Source of the DNA: an uncultured Clostridium sp.
Lineage (GTDB): Bacteria; Bacillota; Clostridia; Peptostreptococcales; Peptostreptococcaceae
Length of the DNA stretch: 48,783 bases
Reading direction: 5' to 3'
Assembly: GCA_945931665.1 (NCBI GenBank)
Contig: CAMEPL010000011.1
Coordinates: 1 to 48,783 of the forward strand
In this document: piece by piece, positions 26,453 to 35,325 of the stretch
Numbering within the stretch: the first letter of the stretch is position 1
How the letters are laid out: each line of letters starts with the position of its first letter
The notes under the pieces: generated by a model
What the model was told of the DNA's origin: nothing
Database searches by the model: none
Seen by the model: only the letters and a program-made list of their open reading frames with translations
Made by a program: the position numbers and the translations under genes

Positions 26453-27721
26453 TTATACCAATCCTTTATTTTCTTCGCCTTTAGGTTTATTTTCTATTAG
26501 AAGTCCTAATTTTTTAGCGGCGAATTTTGTACTCGCTCCTTGTATAACCAAAGTTATAAGTATTGTCATAAATACTACTGATGATATAATTTCCTTTCCA
26601 GGAATATTCATTGATGTTACTATACCACAAAGAGCTGCAGGTATAACACCTGTTTCCCTTACCCACATCATAAAAAGTATCTCATTTTTCTTCCATTTTG
26701 CCTGTCTATCAATTAATGTACATGCTAAAACACATATAGGTCTTACAATAAACATAAAACATGCAACACTTATAACTGATGGTACAAAGTATTTTCCTAC
26801 TACTTGTAAATCAACTTGACTACCTAAAATTATAAATATACACATTCTACAAATTGTACCTAATGTTTCTGCTACATGACAATCTGCATCGTAGGATTTC
26901 TGACTTAGCCATAATTTGAAGTTTTGTTTATTTCCTGTAACTATACCTACTATAAAGCATGACATATATCCACTTCCGCCAAGTGCTGTAGATAATTCAT
27001 ATGCTATTATTACAGATATTATAGATATTATAGGTGTGTAATCTTGGAATATTCCCCTTGGACTGTCATTTACTAATGCTAATAAAATAACTCCTGTAAG
27101 CAATCCTACTACTAAACCTATTACTATCATCAATACAAGTTCATATAAGTTCTCTTGTAATGAGAATTTTCCTGATAACATAATAGCTAGTACAGCTGAA
27201 GTTAAAATTGCACCTGTGGCATCATTAAAAGCAGACTCACTTATAACTGTCTGTGATACCTTTCTATTTATTTTAATTTGGTTAAAAATAGGTACTAATG
27301 TTGCTGGGTCAGTTGAAGCAATTATACTTCCTGCTAAAAGTGCTACCATTGCACTTGTTTTAAATGAAAAACCTATTACTTGTTGTATAAGAAATGCTGA
27401 TATTAAAACTCCTACAGTTGAAAGTAGTAACACACTTATTTTTACATTTTTTAATACCTTTAAACTTATCTCTTTACCACCCATATATAATATAAAAGCT
27501 GATCCAAATGTAAGTATAAGTTGATTTTCGACTTGATATTGGCTAATATCAATAAATTTTAATACTGATGGACCAATAAAAATACCTGCTATTAAAAATA
27601 ATACAACGTCAGGAATCTTCAAAATATCACTTAATTTACTACATATTATTCCTGTCATTGTAACTACTGCAAAAAGTATCAATAAATGATTACATGCAAT
27701 TGTGTGTATAGATGATTCCAT
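26453..27721 (-). CDS. Cation:proton antiporter, NhaP-like (CPA1)
   Basis: This integral membrane transporter of 422 residues has about 12 hydrophobic segments. It exchanges Na+ or K+ for protons. NhaP/CPA1 features are ASTDPATLVPIFNQ near residue 136, SESAFNDATGAILTSAV near 160-176 with the ion-binding Asn-Asp pair, and the late RPICVLACTLIDRQAKWKKNE arginine-rich segment. No C-terminal regulatory domain is present. An ATG three codons upstream directly abuts the AAAGGAG, while the ATG of MESSIH is 9 nt from it, so the latter start is favoured. It is encoded directly downstream of a CPA2 antiporter gene, with a terminator between. Confidence 0.9.
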   Translation of the reverse strand: MESSIHTIACNHLLILFAVVTMTGIICSKLSDILKIPDVVLFLIAGIFIGPSVLKFIDISQYQVENQLILTFGSAFILYMGGKEISLKVLKNVKISVLLLSTVGVLISAFLIQQVIGFSFKTSAMVALLAGSIIASTDPATLVPIFNQIKINRKVSQTVISESAFNDATGAILTSAVLAIMLSGKFSLQENLYELVLMIVIGLVVGLLTGVILLALVNDSPRGIFQDYTPIISIISVIIAYELSTALGGSGYMSCFIVGIVTGNKQNFKLWLSQKSYDADCHVAETLGTICRMCIFIILGSQVDLQVVGKYFVPSVISVACFMFIVRPICVLACTLIDRQAKWKKNEILFMMWVRETGVIPAALCGIVTSMNIPGKEIISSVVFMTILITLVIQGASTKFAAKKLGLLIENKPKGEENKGLV

Positions 27722-27886
27722 AATATCCATCTCCTTTAAGCTTAATTTATTTCTTTCCTATATATTTATCTTAGGCTTTTCATAGTAAAAATGCACTAGC
27801 TTTAACAATCCTTTAACATATTTAACCGTTTTTTTAAAATTAAATATAAAATACTATTAGATATTTTTTTAACATTCTACATAAAA

Positions 27887-27943
27887 ATAGGAAGAAGTTA
27901 CTGCATAAAATATAATAAATTCAATACAATAACTTCTTCCTAT
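27887..27943 (-). terminator. Terminator of the CPA2 antiporter gene
   Basis: A perfect 14-bp stem (27887-27900 with 27930-27943) with a 29-nt loop, followed on the minus strand by TTTT. It separates the two antiporter genes, so they are not one simple operon. Confidence 0.82.
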
Positions 27944-28005
27944 TCAGATTACAAATAATATTTATATGTATTTATATAATTCTATTATATATATATTACA
28001 AACAA

Positions 28006-29223
28006 TTAGCTTACAAATGTAGTCCTTTTATCTATCTTAGTTTTTTCTTCTTTAAATGCTAATTTTAATAGTATCGGTGCAATAATAGTTGTTATTATTA
28101 CTACTATTAATATAGGTGCGAAAATTACATTTGATATAATTCCTAATTTTACTCCTTTATTTGCTACTATAAGAGCGACTTCTCCCCTTGAAACCATACC
28201 TGCTCCAATTTGAAGAGATTCTTTATTTGAAAACTTAAATATTTTGGCACCTAATGCACATCCCCATAACTTTGATATAACTGCTACTATAGATAATACT
28301 ATTGCAAATGCTACTATTATCATACTCATTTTTGGTAAAACTAATTTAAGACCTATACTAGCAAAGAATATCGGTGATAAAAATGCATATGATAAATCAT
28401 CTACTGCAAACATAATTTTTTCTTTTTTAAGACCAACTGCTGATATAATAAGACCTGTTACAAACGCACCTGTTATATCTGCAACACCGAAGTACTCTTC
28501 AGATATATAAGCTAGTAATAAACATAAACCTATTACTGCTATTACTTGTCTTTTAAAGTTTTCTTTATCCATAAACCAATTTTTTAATATTTTATAAAGT
28601 ACAAATGATACCGCTGCCATAAATACAAAGTATAATACTATTTTTAACAATATAATATTTACTTTCACAGAAGTATCAGCAAAACTTGAAACTAAAGACA
28701 ATGCTATTATACCTAATATATCGTCAATTATAGCTGCACCTAATAATGCATTTCCTACATTTGAATTTAATTTACCCATTTCTCTAAGTGTTTCTACAGT
28801 TATACTAACTGATGTTGCAGTTAAGATTACACCTACAAATACACTTTCTAAAAATAAGTTACTATCTCCCATAATATCTTGCATTCCAAATTTACCAAAT
28901 AAATAAGTTGTTCCTAATCCTAATATAAACGGAATTAATACACCTAAAACTGCTATTATAAAACATGCTTTCCCTTGTTTTTTTAATGCATCTATATCAG
29001 TTTCTAAACCGGCAATAAACATTAAGAATATTACCCCTATTTCTGATAATTGCATTATAAATTCACTTTCTACAACTAAATTTAATACACATGGACCAAT
29101 TATAATCCCTGCTAATAATGCCCCAACTACTTGTGGTAGTTTAATTTTTCTAGATATCAATCCTAATAATTTAGTCGAAAATAAGATTAGTGATATCTCA
29201 AATAAAAAATGATACGAATTCAT
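28006..29223 (-). CDS. Cation:proton antiporter, NapA/KefB-like (CPA2)
   Basis: This polytopic membrane protein of 405 residues is likely a Na+(or K+)/H+ antiporter. It has the family start LLGLISRKIKLPQVVGALLAGIIIGP near residues 20-45, LSEIGVIFLMFIAGLETD near 59-76, and the ion-binding Asp-Asp pair in AAIIDDILGIIALS near 164-177. The CPA2-type MVSRGEVALIVANKGVKLG lies near 344-362. It ends after the membrane domain without RCK/TrkA-N domains. It is a separate lineage from the neighbouring CPA1 protein and the pair may differ in ion, pH range or direction. No regulatory sequence was recognised before it. Confidence 0.92.
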   Translation of the reverse strand: MNSYHFLFEISLILFSTKLLGLISRKIKLPQVVGALLAGIIIGPCVLNLVVESEFIMQLSEIGVIFLMFIAGLETDIDALKKQGKACFIIAVLGVLIPFILGLGTTYLFGKFGMQDIMGDSNLFLESVFVGVILTATSVSITVETLREMGKLNSNVGNALLGAAIIDDILGIIALSLVSSFADTSVKVNIILLKIVLYFVFMAAVSFVLYKILKNWFMDKENFKRQVIAVIGLCLLLAYISEEYFGVADITGAFVTGLIISAVGLKKEKIMFAVDDLSYAFLSPIFFASIGLKLVLPKMSMIIVAFAIVLSIVAVISKLWGCALGAKIFKFSNKESLQIGAGMVSRGEVALIVANKGVKLGIISNVIFAPILIVVIITTIIAPILLKLAFKEEKTKIDKRTTFVS

Positions 29224-29529
29224 ATTAAGATTCCTCTACTTTCATAATATTTAGTTTATAAAACTTTCCCTTCCCTAACGCAACTGATATTATACACCTA
29301 TTGAAATAATATATCAAAAGAAAATTTCAATCTTTTCCCAATTTTTCAAAGGAAAACATTTATTCTAAAGGCTTCATTAGTCTAATTTTTTCCATTTTTT
29401 ATTGTGTAATAAATATATTTCTATAGAAAATTCACCTAAAATATAATAATGATTAAATTTATTTTCTAATCTAAAATAAAAAGACGTTTTAAAAAAACGT
29501 CTTTTTATATAGAAACTAATTATAAATAT
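29224..29529. other. Intergenic region with ptb terminator
   Basis: These 306 nt between ptb and the CPA2 gene carry the terminator of the ior/ptb unit: AAAAAGACGTTTT (29478-29490) paired with 29494-29506, a 3-nt loop, and T-rich ends on both sides. The remaining DNA upstream of the antiporter gene is AT-rich with no other feature seen. Confidence 0.75.
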
Positions 29530-30444
29530 TTATCCTTTTTTATGTGATGCAACTATAGCGCCATATGCTATAGAATATAATTTTGATTCATGAGTATCTG
29601 ATCTTGATACTAAAACTATTGGAGCTTTTGCACCCATTATTATACCTGCTGATTTTGCACCTGCAGCATATGTAAATGCCTTGCCTATTCCGTTTCCAAC
29701 TTCAATTGTCGGCATCAATATTATATCTACATCTCCACCAACTTGTGTTTTAAACTTCTTAACTTCACATGCTTCTTTTGATACCGCCAAATCAAATGCA
29801 AGAGGACCTTCAACAATTACATTGTCTCCAAATTCGCCATTTTTACCTGCTTCTTCTAATTGTTTTGCATCGATAGTTGCTTTCATCTTAGGATTTACCT
29901 TTTCTTTCGCTGCTAAAGCTGCCACTTTTATAGCTTTTAGTCCCAATGGCTCTGTAGCTTTTATAGCATTTTTTAATATTTTTACTTTTTGTTCATAATC
30001 AGGGGCAATATTCATACCTCCATCAGTTGTTACTAATAATTTATGATAAAAATTCACTTCATAAATCATAACGTGGCTAAGCAAACTGTCTGTTCTAAGT
30101 CCCCATTCTTTATTTAAAACTGCTTTTAAAATTACAGATGTATCTAAAAGTCCTTTCATAACAAAGTCGGCTTCTTTGGAAGAAACCAATTTTACAGCTA
30201 CTTCTGCACATTCTTCTATAGTTTCTTTATTTATTATTTTTATTCCATCTAAATCAAAGTTTATTTCTTTTGATATATTTCTTATTTCATCTTCATGACC
30301 CACTAATATCGGTATTATTATTCCCATTTCAGTAGCGCTTTTTATTGCAAGTAATACTTCCTCATCATGCGCAGCCGCAACTGATAAGATTACTTTTTCA
30401 CTGCCCTTTAAAACATCTAACATTTCATCTAATTTTTTAATCAT
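29530..30444 (-). CDS. ptb: Phosphate butyryltransferase-type acyltransferase
   Basis: Ptb converts an acyl-CoA and phosphate to acyl phosphate; family members take butyryl-, isobutyryl-, isovaleryl- and other acyl-CoAs. The 304-residue protein has the typical length and motifs: VILSVAAAHDEEVLLAI near 18-34, MKGLLDTSVILKAVLNKEWGLR near 96-117, TTDGGMNIAPDYEQKV near 139-154, EGPLAFDLAVSKEA near 211-224, and the C-terminal GIIMGAKAPIVLVSRSD. Its ATG overlaps the merR stop by 8 nt (ATGATTAA), and GGAG lies in merR's last codons, so translation is coupled. In this cluster it would pass acyl groups made by IorAB to Buk. It is the last gene before a terminator. Confidence 0.95.
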   Translation of the reverse strand: MIKKLDEMLDVLKGSEKVILSVAAAHDEEVLLAIKSATEMGIIIPILVGHEDEIRNISKEINFDLDGIKIINKETIEECAEVAVKLVSSKEADFVMKGLLDTSVILKAVLNKEWGLRTDSLLSHVMIYEVNFYHKLLVTTDGGMNIAPDYEQKVKILKNAIKATEPLGLKAIKVAALAAKEKVNPKMKATIDAKQLEEAGKNGEFGDNVIVEGPLAFDLAVSKEACEVKKFKTQVGGDVDIILMPTIEVGNGIGKAFTYAAGAKSAGIIMGAKAPIVLVSRSDTHESKLYSIAYGAIVASHKKG

Positions 30445-31264
30445 ACAATCTACTCCTTACTGGTATTTGAATTTCTGAAACCATTTCACTCTCACAAGTT
30501 ATTAAACTAGGATCTACTAATTGTATCTCTATTGAATCATCGATTATTTCATAATTATTTTTTATGATATATTCATCCAACTTTTTATAATATTTGGGGG
30601 CATCTTTGTGGTATCCATTATATCTAATAGATAAATATTTTGATTTTGGAAATACTTTTACTAGATTTTTCTCATACTGTCCTTCTTCAACTATGACAAA
30701 TGCACGATTATATTCGGTATATATCTTATTTTTTAAGTTATCCTTTGAAACCGATATCCCTACATCTCCATAAGTTAAGCTTACCTTATATTCAGATACT
30801 TTTGCTAATTTTCTAACTAATAATTCAACATCTTTATACGATATGTTTTCTTTGTATTCAATTACACACCTTTGTTCAAAGTCAATTTCTCTTATCTGGT
30901 CTAAAAAATCTAATTGTATTGCATCTTGTATCTGAAATATCTTTTTATTTATTTTTTGTTGAATTAGCTTTAATTCATTTATTTTTTCTTCTATAATCTT
31001 ATTTTGATATTCTAAAGAATCCACTATACTACTTAAATTTAATGTATTTAAGTGATATTTTATTTTATTCAAAGTAAGCCCTAATTCCTTTAAGTACTGT
31101 ATTGTCTCTAGACATTCAAATTGATCTATTGAATAATATCTGTATTTATTGTGTTCATCTACATAACTTGGCTTAAATAAGTCAATTTCATCGTAATATC
31201 GAAGTGTCTTACTATTTATATTAAATAATTTTGAAATCTCTCCAATAGTAAAAAATTCTTTCAT
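30437..31264 (-). CDS. MerR-family transcriptional regulator with C-terminal effector domain
   Basis: This 275-residue regulator is of the BmrR/BltR type. The winged helix-turn-helix MerR domain occupies residues 1-75: FFTIGEISKLFNINSKTLRYYDEIDLFKP then YRYYSIDQFECLETIQYLKELGLTL. A coiled coil of about residues 80-120 should form the antiparallel dimer interface. The C-terminal 155 residues resemble GyrI-like effector domains, with VIEYKENISYKD, YSVxTYG-like GDVGISVS and YLSIRYNGYHKDAPKYY segments. It lies between buk and ptb, overlapping ptb by 8 nt. Such regulators bend and untwist promoters with 19-20-bp spacers. Two such promoters sit before iorA and the aminotransferase gene, making them its probable targets. 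The effector could be a 2-oxoacid, acyl-CoA or acid; this is unknown. Confidence 0.92.
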   Translation of the reverse strand: MKEFFTIGEISKLFNINSKTLRYYDEIDLFKPSYVDEHNKYRYYSIDQFECLETIQYLKELGLTLNKIKYHLNTLNLSSIVDSLEYQNKIIEEKINELKLIQQKINKKIFQIQDAIQLDFLDQIREIDFEQRCVIEYKENISYKDVELLVRKLAKVSEYKVSLTYGDVGISVSKDNLKNKIYTEYNRAFVIVEEGQYEKNLVKVFPKSKYLSIRYNGYHKDAPKYYKKLDEYIIKNNYEIIDDSIEIQLVDPSLITCESEMVSEIQIPVRSRLYD

Positions 31265-31290
31265 ATATCACACGCCCCTAAAATTATACA

Positions 31291-32361
31291 TTACTCTTCT
31301 TTATAAATTCTAGCCTCTTCTTCCCCTCTTAAAACTCTAAGTCCTCCAAATGCAAGGGCTTCTAATTCATTTTCTCCAGGTAGTATTTCAACAGGAGCAA
31401 TAAATTGAACTCTTTTTTTAATACTCTCTGTCATATATTTAGAATAAGCTATTCCCCCTGTTATAATTATAGCATCAACAACTCCATTTACAACAGTTGC
31501 TAATTCTCCTATTGACTTAGCTATTTGCAGCGCCATTGCATCATATATTAATTTTGCATATTCATCTCCATCGTTTATTTTAGCTTCAACTTCTCTAGCA
31601 TCAAAAGTGTTCATATATGAATATATTCCACCTTCTCCTCTAACTCTTTTTTTCATCTCTTTATGAGTGTATTTCCCGCTATAACATAAATCTATCAAAC
31701 TAGTTATAGGTAATCTACCTGCACGACTAGGTGAAAAAGGTCCCTCTTCATCAGATACAAAATCTATCATATGTCCCTTTTCATGTACATTTAAACTAAT
31801 TCCACCACCTAAGTGCGCAACTATAAGGTTTAAATCTTTATATTCTTTATTATGCATTTTTGCATATTTAATAGCCATAGCTCTTGTATTTAAGGCATGA
31901 GTTAAACAGTGTCTATCCATTCCCTTTAGCCCTGAAGGTCGTGCTATATCAATACATTCGTCTACACAAACTGGGTCATATATATATGAATCTACTCCAA
32001 TTTCATTTGCAAGCGAATAAGATATAACAGCCCCTAAATTTGATGCATGTTCTAAAGTTGGATTATTTCTAAGTCTATCTATCATTTCATCATTTATCTT
32101 ATATGCTCCACTTTTTACAGGTGGAAGACCTCCACATCTTCCGACTATCGTATTTATACTTTTTAAGTCTATATTATTTTCATCTAATACATTGTGTATC
32201 TGTTCTTTTCTCATTTTATACTGATCTAATATATTATCAAATTTAGATATTTCAGCTGCATCATGCTCTATTGATTTTGTTAGTATTGGCTTTTCATCTT
32301 CATATACAGCAAACTTTGTAGATGTTGATCCTGGATTTATAACTAAAACTCTATAAGACAT
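31291..32361 (-). CDS. buk: Butyrate kinase-type acyl kinase
   Basis: Buk transfers phosphate from acyl phosphate to ADP, giving acid and ATP. The 356-residue ASKHA-family protein shows VLVINPGSTSTKFAVYEDE near residues 5-23, GRCGGLPPVKSGAY near 69-82, HASNLGAVISYSLA near 100, LIVAHLGGGISLNVHEKGHMID near 174-195, and AIIITGGIAYSKYM near 294. The longest ORF begins five codons earlier (MGGRG), but that region is itself the GGGAGG ribosome binding site, so the ATG of MSYRVLV is the start. It follows iorB after 142 nt that contain a terminator-like hairpin just before its SD. Its substrate here may be isobutyryl, isovaleryl or arylacetyl phosphate rather than butyryl phosphate. Confidence 0.95.
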   Translation of the reverse strand: MSYRVLVINPGSTSTKFAVYEDEKPILTKSIEHDAAEISKFDNILDQYKMRKEQIHNVLDENNIDLKSINTIVGRCGGLPPVKSGAYKINDEMIDRLRNNPTLEHASNLGAVISYSLANEIGVDSYIYDPVCVDECIDIARPSGLKGMDRHCLTHALNTRAMAIKYAKMHNKEYKDLNLIVAHLGGGISLNVHEKGHMIDFVSDEEGPFSPSRAGRLPITSLIDLCYSGKYTHKEMKKRVRGEGGIYSYMNTFDAREVEAKINDGDEYAKLIYDAMALQIAKSIGELATVVNGVVDAIIITGGIAYSKYMTESIKKRVQFIAPVEILPGENELEALAFGGLRVLRGEEEARIYKEE

Positions 32362-32386
32362 ACCTCTTCCTCCCATTTATATAGAT

Positions 32387-32420
32387 AAAAAGCTATTATA
32401 AGTCTTTTCTTATAACAGCT
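32387..32420 (-). terminator. Terminator-like hairpin between iorB and buk
   Basis: A 12-bp stem with a single G-T wobble (32391-32402 with 32409-32420) and a 6-nt loop is followed on the minus strand by TTTTAT. It ends only about 25 nt before the buk ATG, leaving no room for another promoter, so it should act as a partial terminator, attenuator or mRNA-stabilising stem inside the transcription unit. Confidence 0.75.
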
Positions 32421-32503
32421 CTTTACCTTAAATAAATTTTTATAATATATTTTTTATTTAAATATAACTATTTAATTTTTATTATCTATTTAAATTAGAT
32501 AAA

Positions 32504-33079
32504 TTAACTTACTAATTCCATACCTTCATGTAAAGCTCTTATATTTATATCAATAAATTTCTCTTTTACATTGTCTTTTATAATTTGTTCCCAATCTATA
32601 TCTTCTAAGTGCATACCTTTTATAACAGTACCTAGTAAAATTATATTCATAACTTTTTCATTTCCAAGTTCAGCTGCTTTATCAGCTGCATTTATAACTT
32701 TTGCATGTAATTCTTTTAATTTTTCGTCCACTTCTTCTACCTTATATTCAGCGCTACCTGTTATAGTTGCTACAGATTCCATCTTATAGTTATTAGCTAC
32801 TATTGTTCCACCTTCTTTAAGATATTTTAAATATCTTAATGCTTCTACTTTTTCAAATGAAACTATCATATCTGCTCCACCAATTTCAATAACTGGAGAA
32901 TATACTTTATCTTTTGAATATCTAATTTGAGATGAAACTGAGCCTCCTCTTTGACTCATACCGTGTATTTCACTCATTTTTACATCATATCCTGCTTCCA
33001 TCAAGCCTATTGTCAATAATTTACTAGCTAAAATTGTCCCTTGACCACCTACACCAACTAACATTATGCTTTTAGTCAT
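32504..33079 (-). CDS. iorB: Indolepyruvate:ferredoxin oxidoreductase, beta subunit
   Basis: IorB is the gamma-domain-like subunit that works with IorA to decarboxylate aryl or related 2-oxoacids to acyl-CoA. The 191-residue chain shows IMLVGVGGQGTILASKLL near residues 5-22, then EIHGMSQRGGSVSSQIRYSK near 37-56, SPVIEIGGADMIVSFEKVEALR near 61-82, and VMNIILLGTVIKGMH near 142. The ATG lies 1 nt after the iorA stop codon (TAA A ATG), with GGAGG inside the iorA end, so the subunits are made together. The 142-nt gap to buk holds a terminator-like hairpin. Confidence 0.96.
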   Translation of the reverse strand: MTKSIMLVGVGGQGTILASKLLTIGLMEAGYDVKMSEIHGMSQRGGSVSSQIRYSKDKVYSPVIEIGGADMIVSFEKVEALRYLKYLKEGGTIVANNYKMESVATITGSAEYKVEEVDEKLKELHAKVINAADKAAELGNEKVMNIILLGTVIKGMHLEDIDWEQIIKDNVKEKFIDINIRALHEGMELVS

Positions 33080-33080
33080 T

Positions 33081-34865
33081 TTATTTTTCCTCCTTTACTA
33101 TAGCGTCCTTTGGACAAACTTGTAAACAAACCTCACAACCTAAACATTGGTTTTTATCTATTGAAGCTTTCTTAGTCTCTTTACTAACTGATATTGCGGG
33201 ACATCCAGTTTTTGTACATTTTTTACATCCTACACATTTTTCTGTATCTACAACACATTTTTCTGTAAATACTCTTCCGAATTCATCTATATCTGCTTTT
33301 GAAAATCTCTTAAGAGCACATGGCCATCTAGTTATAATAACTGATGCTTCGTCTAAGTTAATTGCCCAATCTAGAGCATCTCTTACTTCATCTAATTTAT
33401 TTGGATTTATAACTCTTACATTTTTCATTCCTAATGCTCTTACTACTTGTTCAATATTTATTGCTGTTGTATCTTCACCTTGTAGTGTAAATCCTGAACC
33501 TGGATTTTCTTGATGTCCTGTCATTCCTGTAATTCTATTGTCTAATATTATAGAAATTGAGTTTCCTTTATTGTAAATAACATCTATTAAACTATTTATT
33601 CCTGTGTGGAAGAATGTTGAATCTCCAAGCACACCTATTACTCTCTTTTCATTGCCTTCAACCATATTAAGTACTTTTTGGCATCCATGAGCTGAACTTA
33701 AACTTGCTCCCATACATACAACAAAGTCCATTGCGTTATATGGTGGTGCAAATCCCAATGTATAACATCCGATATCACCAGCTACCACAACATCTTTTCT
33801 CTTTCCTAATTCATAGAATAATCCTCTATGTGGACATCCTGCACAGAATGTAGGTGGTCTTGGTATCACCAAATCTGCTTCAACATCTTCATGTTTAAAA
33901 TTATCTTTGAATATACTCTTTCTGATTACATCTGGTGTCATTTCACCATAAGCAGGAAGTACGTCTTTTCCTACACAATCAACACCTAATGATTTAACGT
34001 GTTCTTCTATAAACTTATCATTTTCTTCTACTATGTAGATTTTTTCTACTTTAGAAGCAAATTCTTTTATTTTTTCATCTGGCATTGGATTTGTAAATCC
34101 TAATTTTAAATAAGATGCATCATTACCAAATACTTCTTTTGCAAAATTGAAACACATACCTGATGATATAACTCCAACTTTTGCTCCTTCGTTTATTTCC
34201 ATATAATTTAATTCTGTTTCATTAGAGAATTTGTATAATTCTTTTTCTCTTTCTTCTACATCTACTCTCAATAATCTAGCATTAGCTGGTACTGTAACTC
34301 TTTTTACTACTTTTTCATAAGGTTTTATACCTACTTCATTTCTTTCTTCACATTCAACTAATCCTTTTGAATGACAAAGTCTTGTAGTAAGTCTCATCAT
34401 TACTAAAGTATTAAACTTTTCACTTATATCAAAAGCCTTTTTAATCATATCTTTTGCTTCTTGGCTTGTTGATGGTTCCAATAGTGGTACTTTTGATGAT
34501 TTTGCATAATTTCTGTTATCTTGTTCATTTTGAGATGAGTGCATTCCTGGTTCGTCTGCAGTTATTACTACAAATCCTCCATTTATACCAGTATATGATA
34601 TTGTGAATAATGGATCTGCAGCGACATTAAGTCCGACATGTTTCATAGATACTACTGTTCTAGCTCCAGCAAATGCTCCACCGGCCGCTGCTTCTAGTGC
34701 AACTTTTTCATTTGGAGCCCATTCTGCAACTATATCATCTTTATACAAAGCTATATTTTCTAATATTTCTGTACTAGGAGTTCCTGGATATGCAGACGCA
34801 TACTTAACACCAGCTTCATAAGCTCCACGTGCTATCGCCTCATTACCTGTCATTAATTTTTTCAT
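33081..34865 (-). CDS. iorA: Indolepyruvate:ferredoxin oxidoreductase, alpha subunit
   Basis: IorA carries the TPP site and two 4Fe-4S clusters. With IorB it oxidises indolepyruvate, phenylpyruvate or related 2-oxoacids to acyl-CoA, reducing ferredoxin. The 594-residue protein has MTGNEAIARGAYEAG with SAYPGTPSTEI near 5-32, the FCAGCPHRGLFYEL stretch near 340, the TPP-binding GDIGCYTLG to GDSTFFHTGINSL region near 365-430, and a C-terminal dicluster ferredoxin: CVGCKKCTKTGCP then CLGCEVCLQVCP. The first motif has its third Cys displaced (TKTGCP), as is usual in this family. AAGGGGG precedes the ATG. Its promoter carries the MerR-type operator at 34965-34996. Substrate range cannot be read from sequence. 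Confidence 0.97.
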   Translation of the reverse strand: MKKLMTGNEAIARGAYEAGVKYASAYPGTPSTEILENIALYKDDIVAEWAPNEKVALEAAAGGAFAGARTVVSMKHVGLNVAADPLFTISYTGINGGFVVITADEPGMHSSQNEQDNRNYAKSSKVPLLEPSTSQEAKDMIKKAFDISEKFNTLVMMRLTTRLCHSKGLVECEERNEVGIKPYEKVVKRVTVPANARLLRVDVEEREKELYKFSNETELNYMEINEGAKVGVISSGMCFNFAKEVFGNDASYLKLGFTNPMPDEKIKEFASKVEKIYIVEENDKFIEEHVKSLGVDCVGKDVLPAYGEMTPDVIRKSIFKDNFKHEDVEADLVIPRPPTFCAGCPHRGLFYELGKRKDVVVAGDIGCYTLGFAPPYNAMDFVVCMGASLSSAHGCQKVLNMVEGNEKRVIGVLGDSTFFHTGINSLIDVIYNKGNSISIILDNRITGMTGHQENPGSGFTLQGEDTTAINIEQVVRALGMKNVRVINPNKLDEVRDALDWAINLDEASVIITRWPCALKRFSKADIDEFGRVFTEKCVVDTEKCVGCKKCTKTGCPAISVSKETKKASIDKNQCLGCEVCLQVCPKDAIVKEEK

Positions 34866-34964
34866 AACTAAATCCCCCTTAAATCATATCTTGCTTTTGT
34901 AATCGTTTTCCTAATTGTCATTTAAAATTATTTAATAAATATAAATCTAATTCCTCTTAATAAA

Positions 34965-34996
34965 ATCATACAACATTCCAGTTATTGGAATGTCAA
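34965..34996 (-). promoter_or_regulatory. iorA promoter with MerR-type operator
   Basis: Leftward reading gives -35 TTGACA (34991-34996), an unusually long 20-nt spacer, and -10 TATGAT (34965-34970). A dyad with 8-bp arms, ACATTCCA (34973-34980) and TGGAATGT (34986-34993), fills the spacer. MerR-family activators bind exactly such spacer dyads and realign the two hexamers. The same element occurs before the aminotransferase gene, and a MerR-family gene lies in this operon. Confidence 0.85.
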
Positions 34997-35197
34997 TCGA
35001 AATTTAGTGTTTTTTATGCTTTCACTATAAAAAATTACTTTATTTAGCTTTTTTATTTATTTGTTTATTTTTGTTTGGAAAATATGGATATATTTTTTTA
35101 TTTTGTAAAGCATTTATAGTTTTTTTTATATATAAGTTTTATATTTTTTAAATTATATTCAATTAAGATTTGTAAAAATAGATATCTAAATACAAAT

Positions 35198-35249
35198 AAA
35201 GATGTTGCTATTTTACATATTTCATATATTTTTCAATAACAACATCTTT
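35198..35249 (-). terminator. Terminator of the aminotransferase gene
   Basis: A 10-bp stem AAAGATGTTG/CAACATCTTT (35198-35207 with 35240-35249) continues imperfectly inward. The T tract on the minus strand is interrupted (TTTATTTG). It lies 77 nt after the stop codon. Confidence 0.72.
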
Positions 35250-35325
35250 ATTATATTAATTTATTACTTTTTTAGTTTTAATATAGTTCTTATTATATAT
35301 TATTCTCCTTTTATATTTTAAGTTA

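Larger units (their letters stand above)
34866..35325. other. Intergenic region between iorA and the aminotransferase gene
   Basis: These 460 nt hold the iorA promoter with its MerR-type operator (34965-34996) and the terminator of the aminotransferase gene (35198-35249). Between them is about 200 nt of highly AT-rich DNA where I see no gene, RNA or repeat. Confidence 0.6.
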
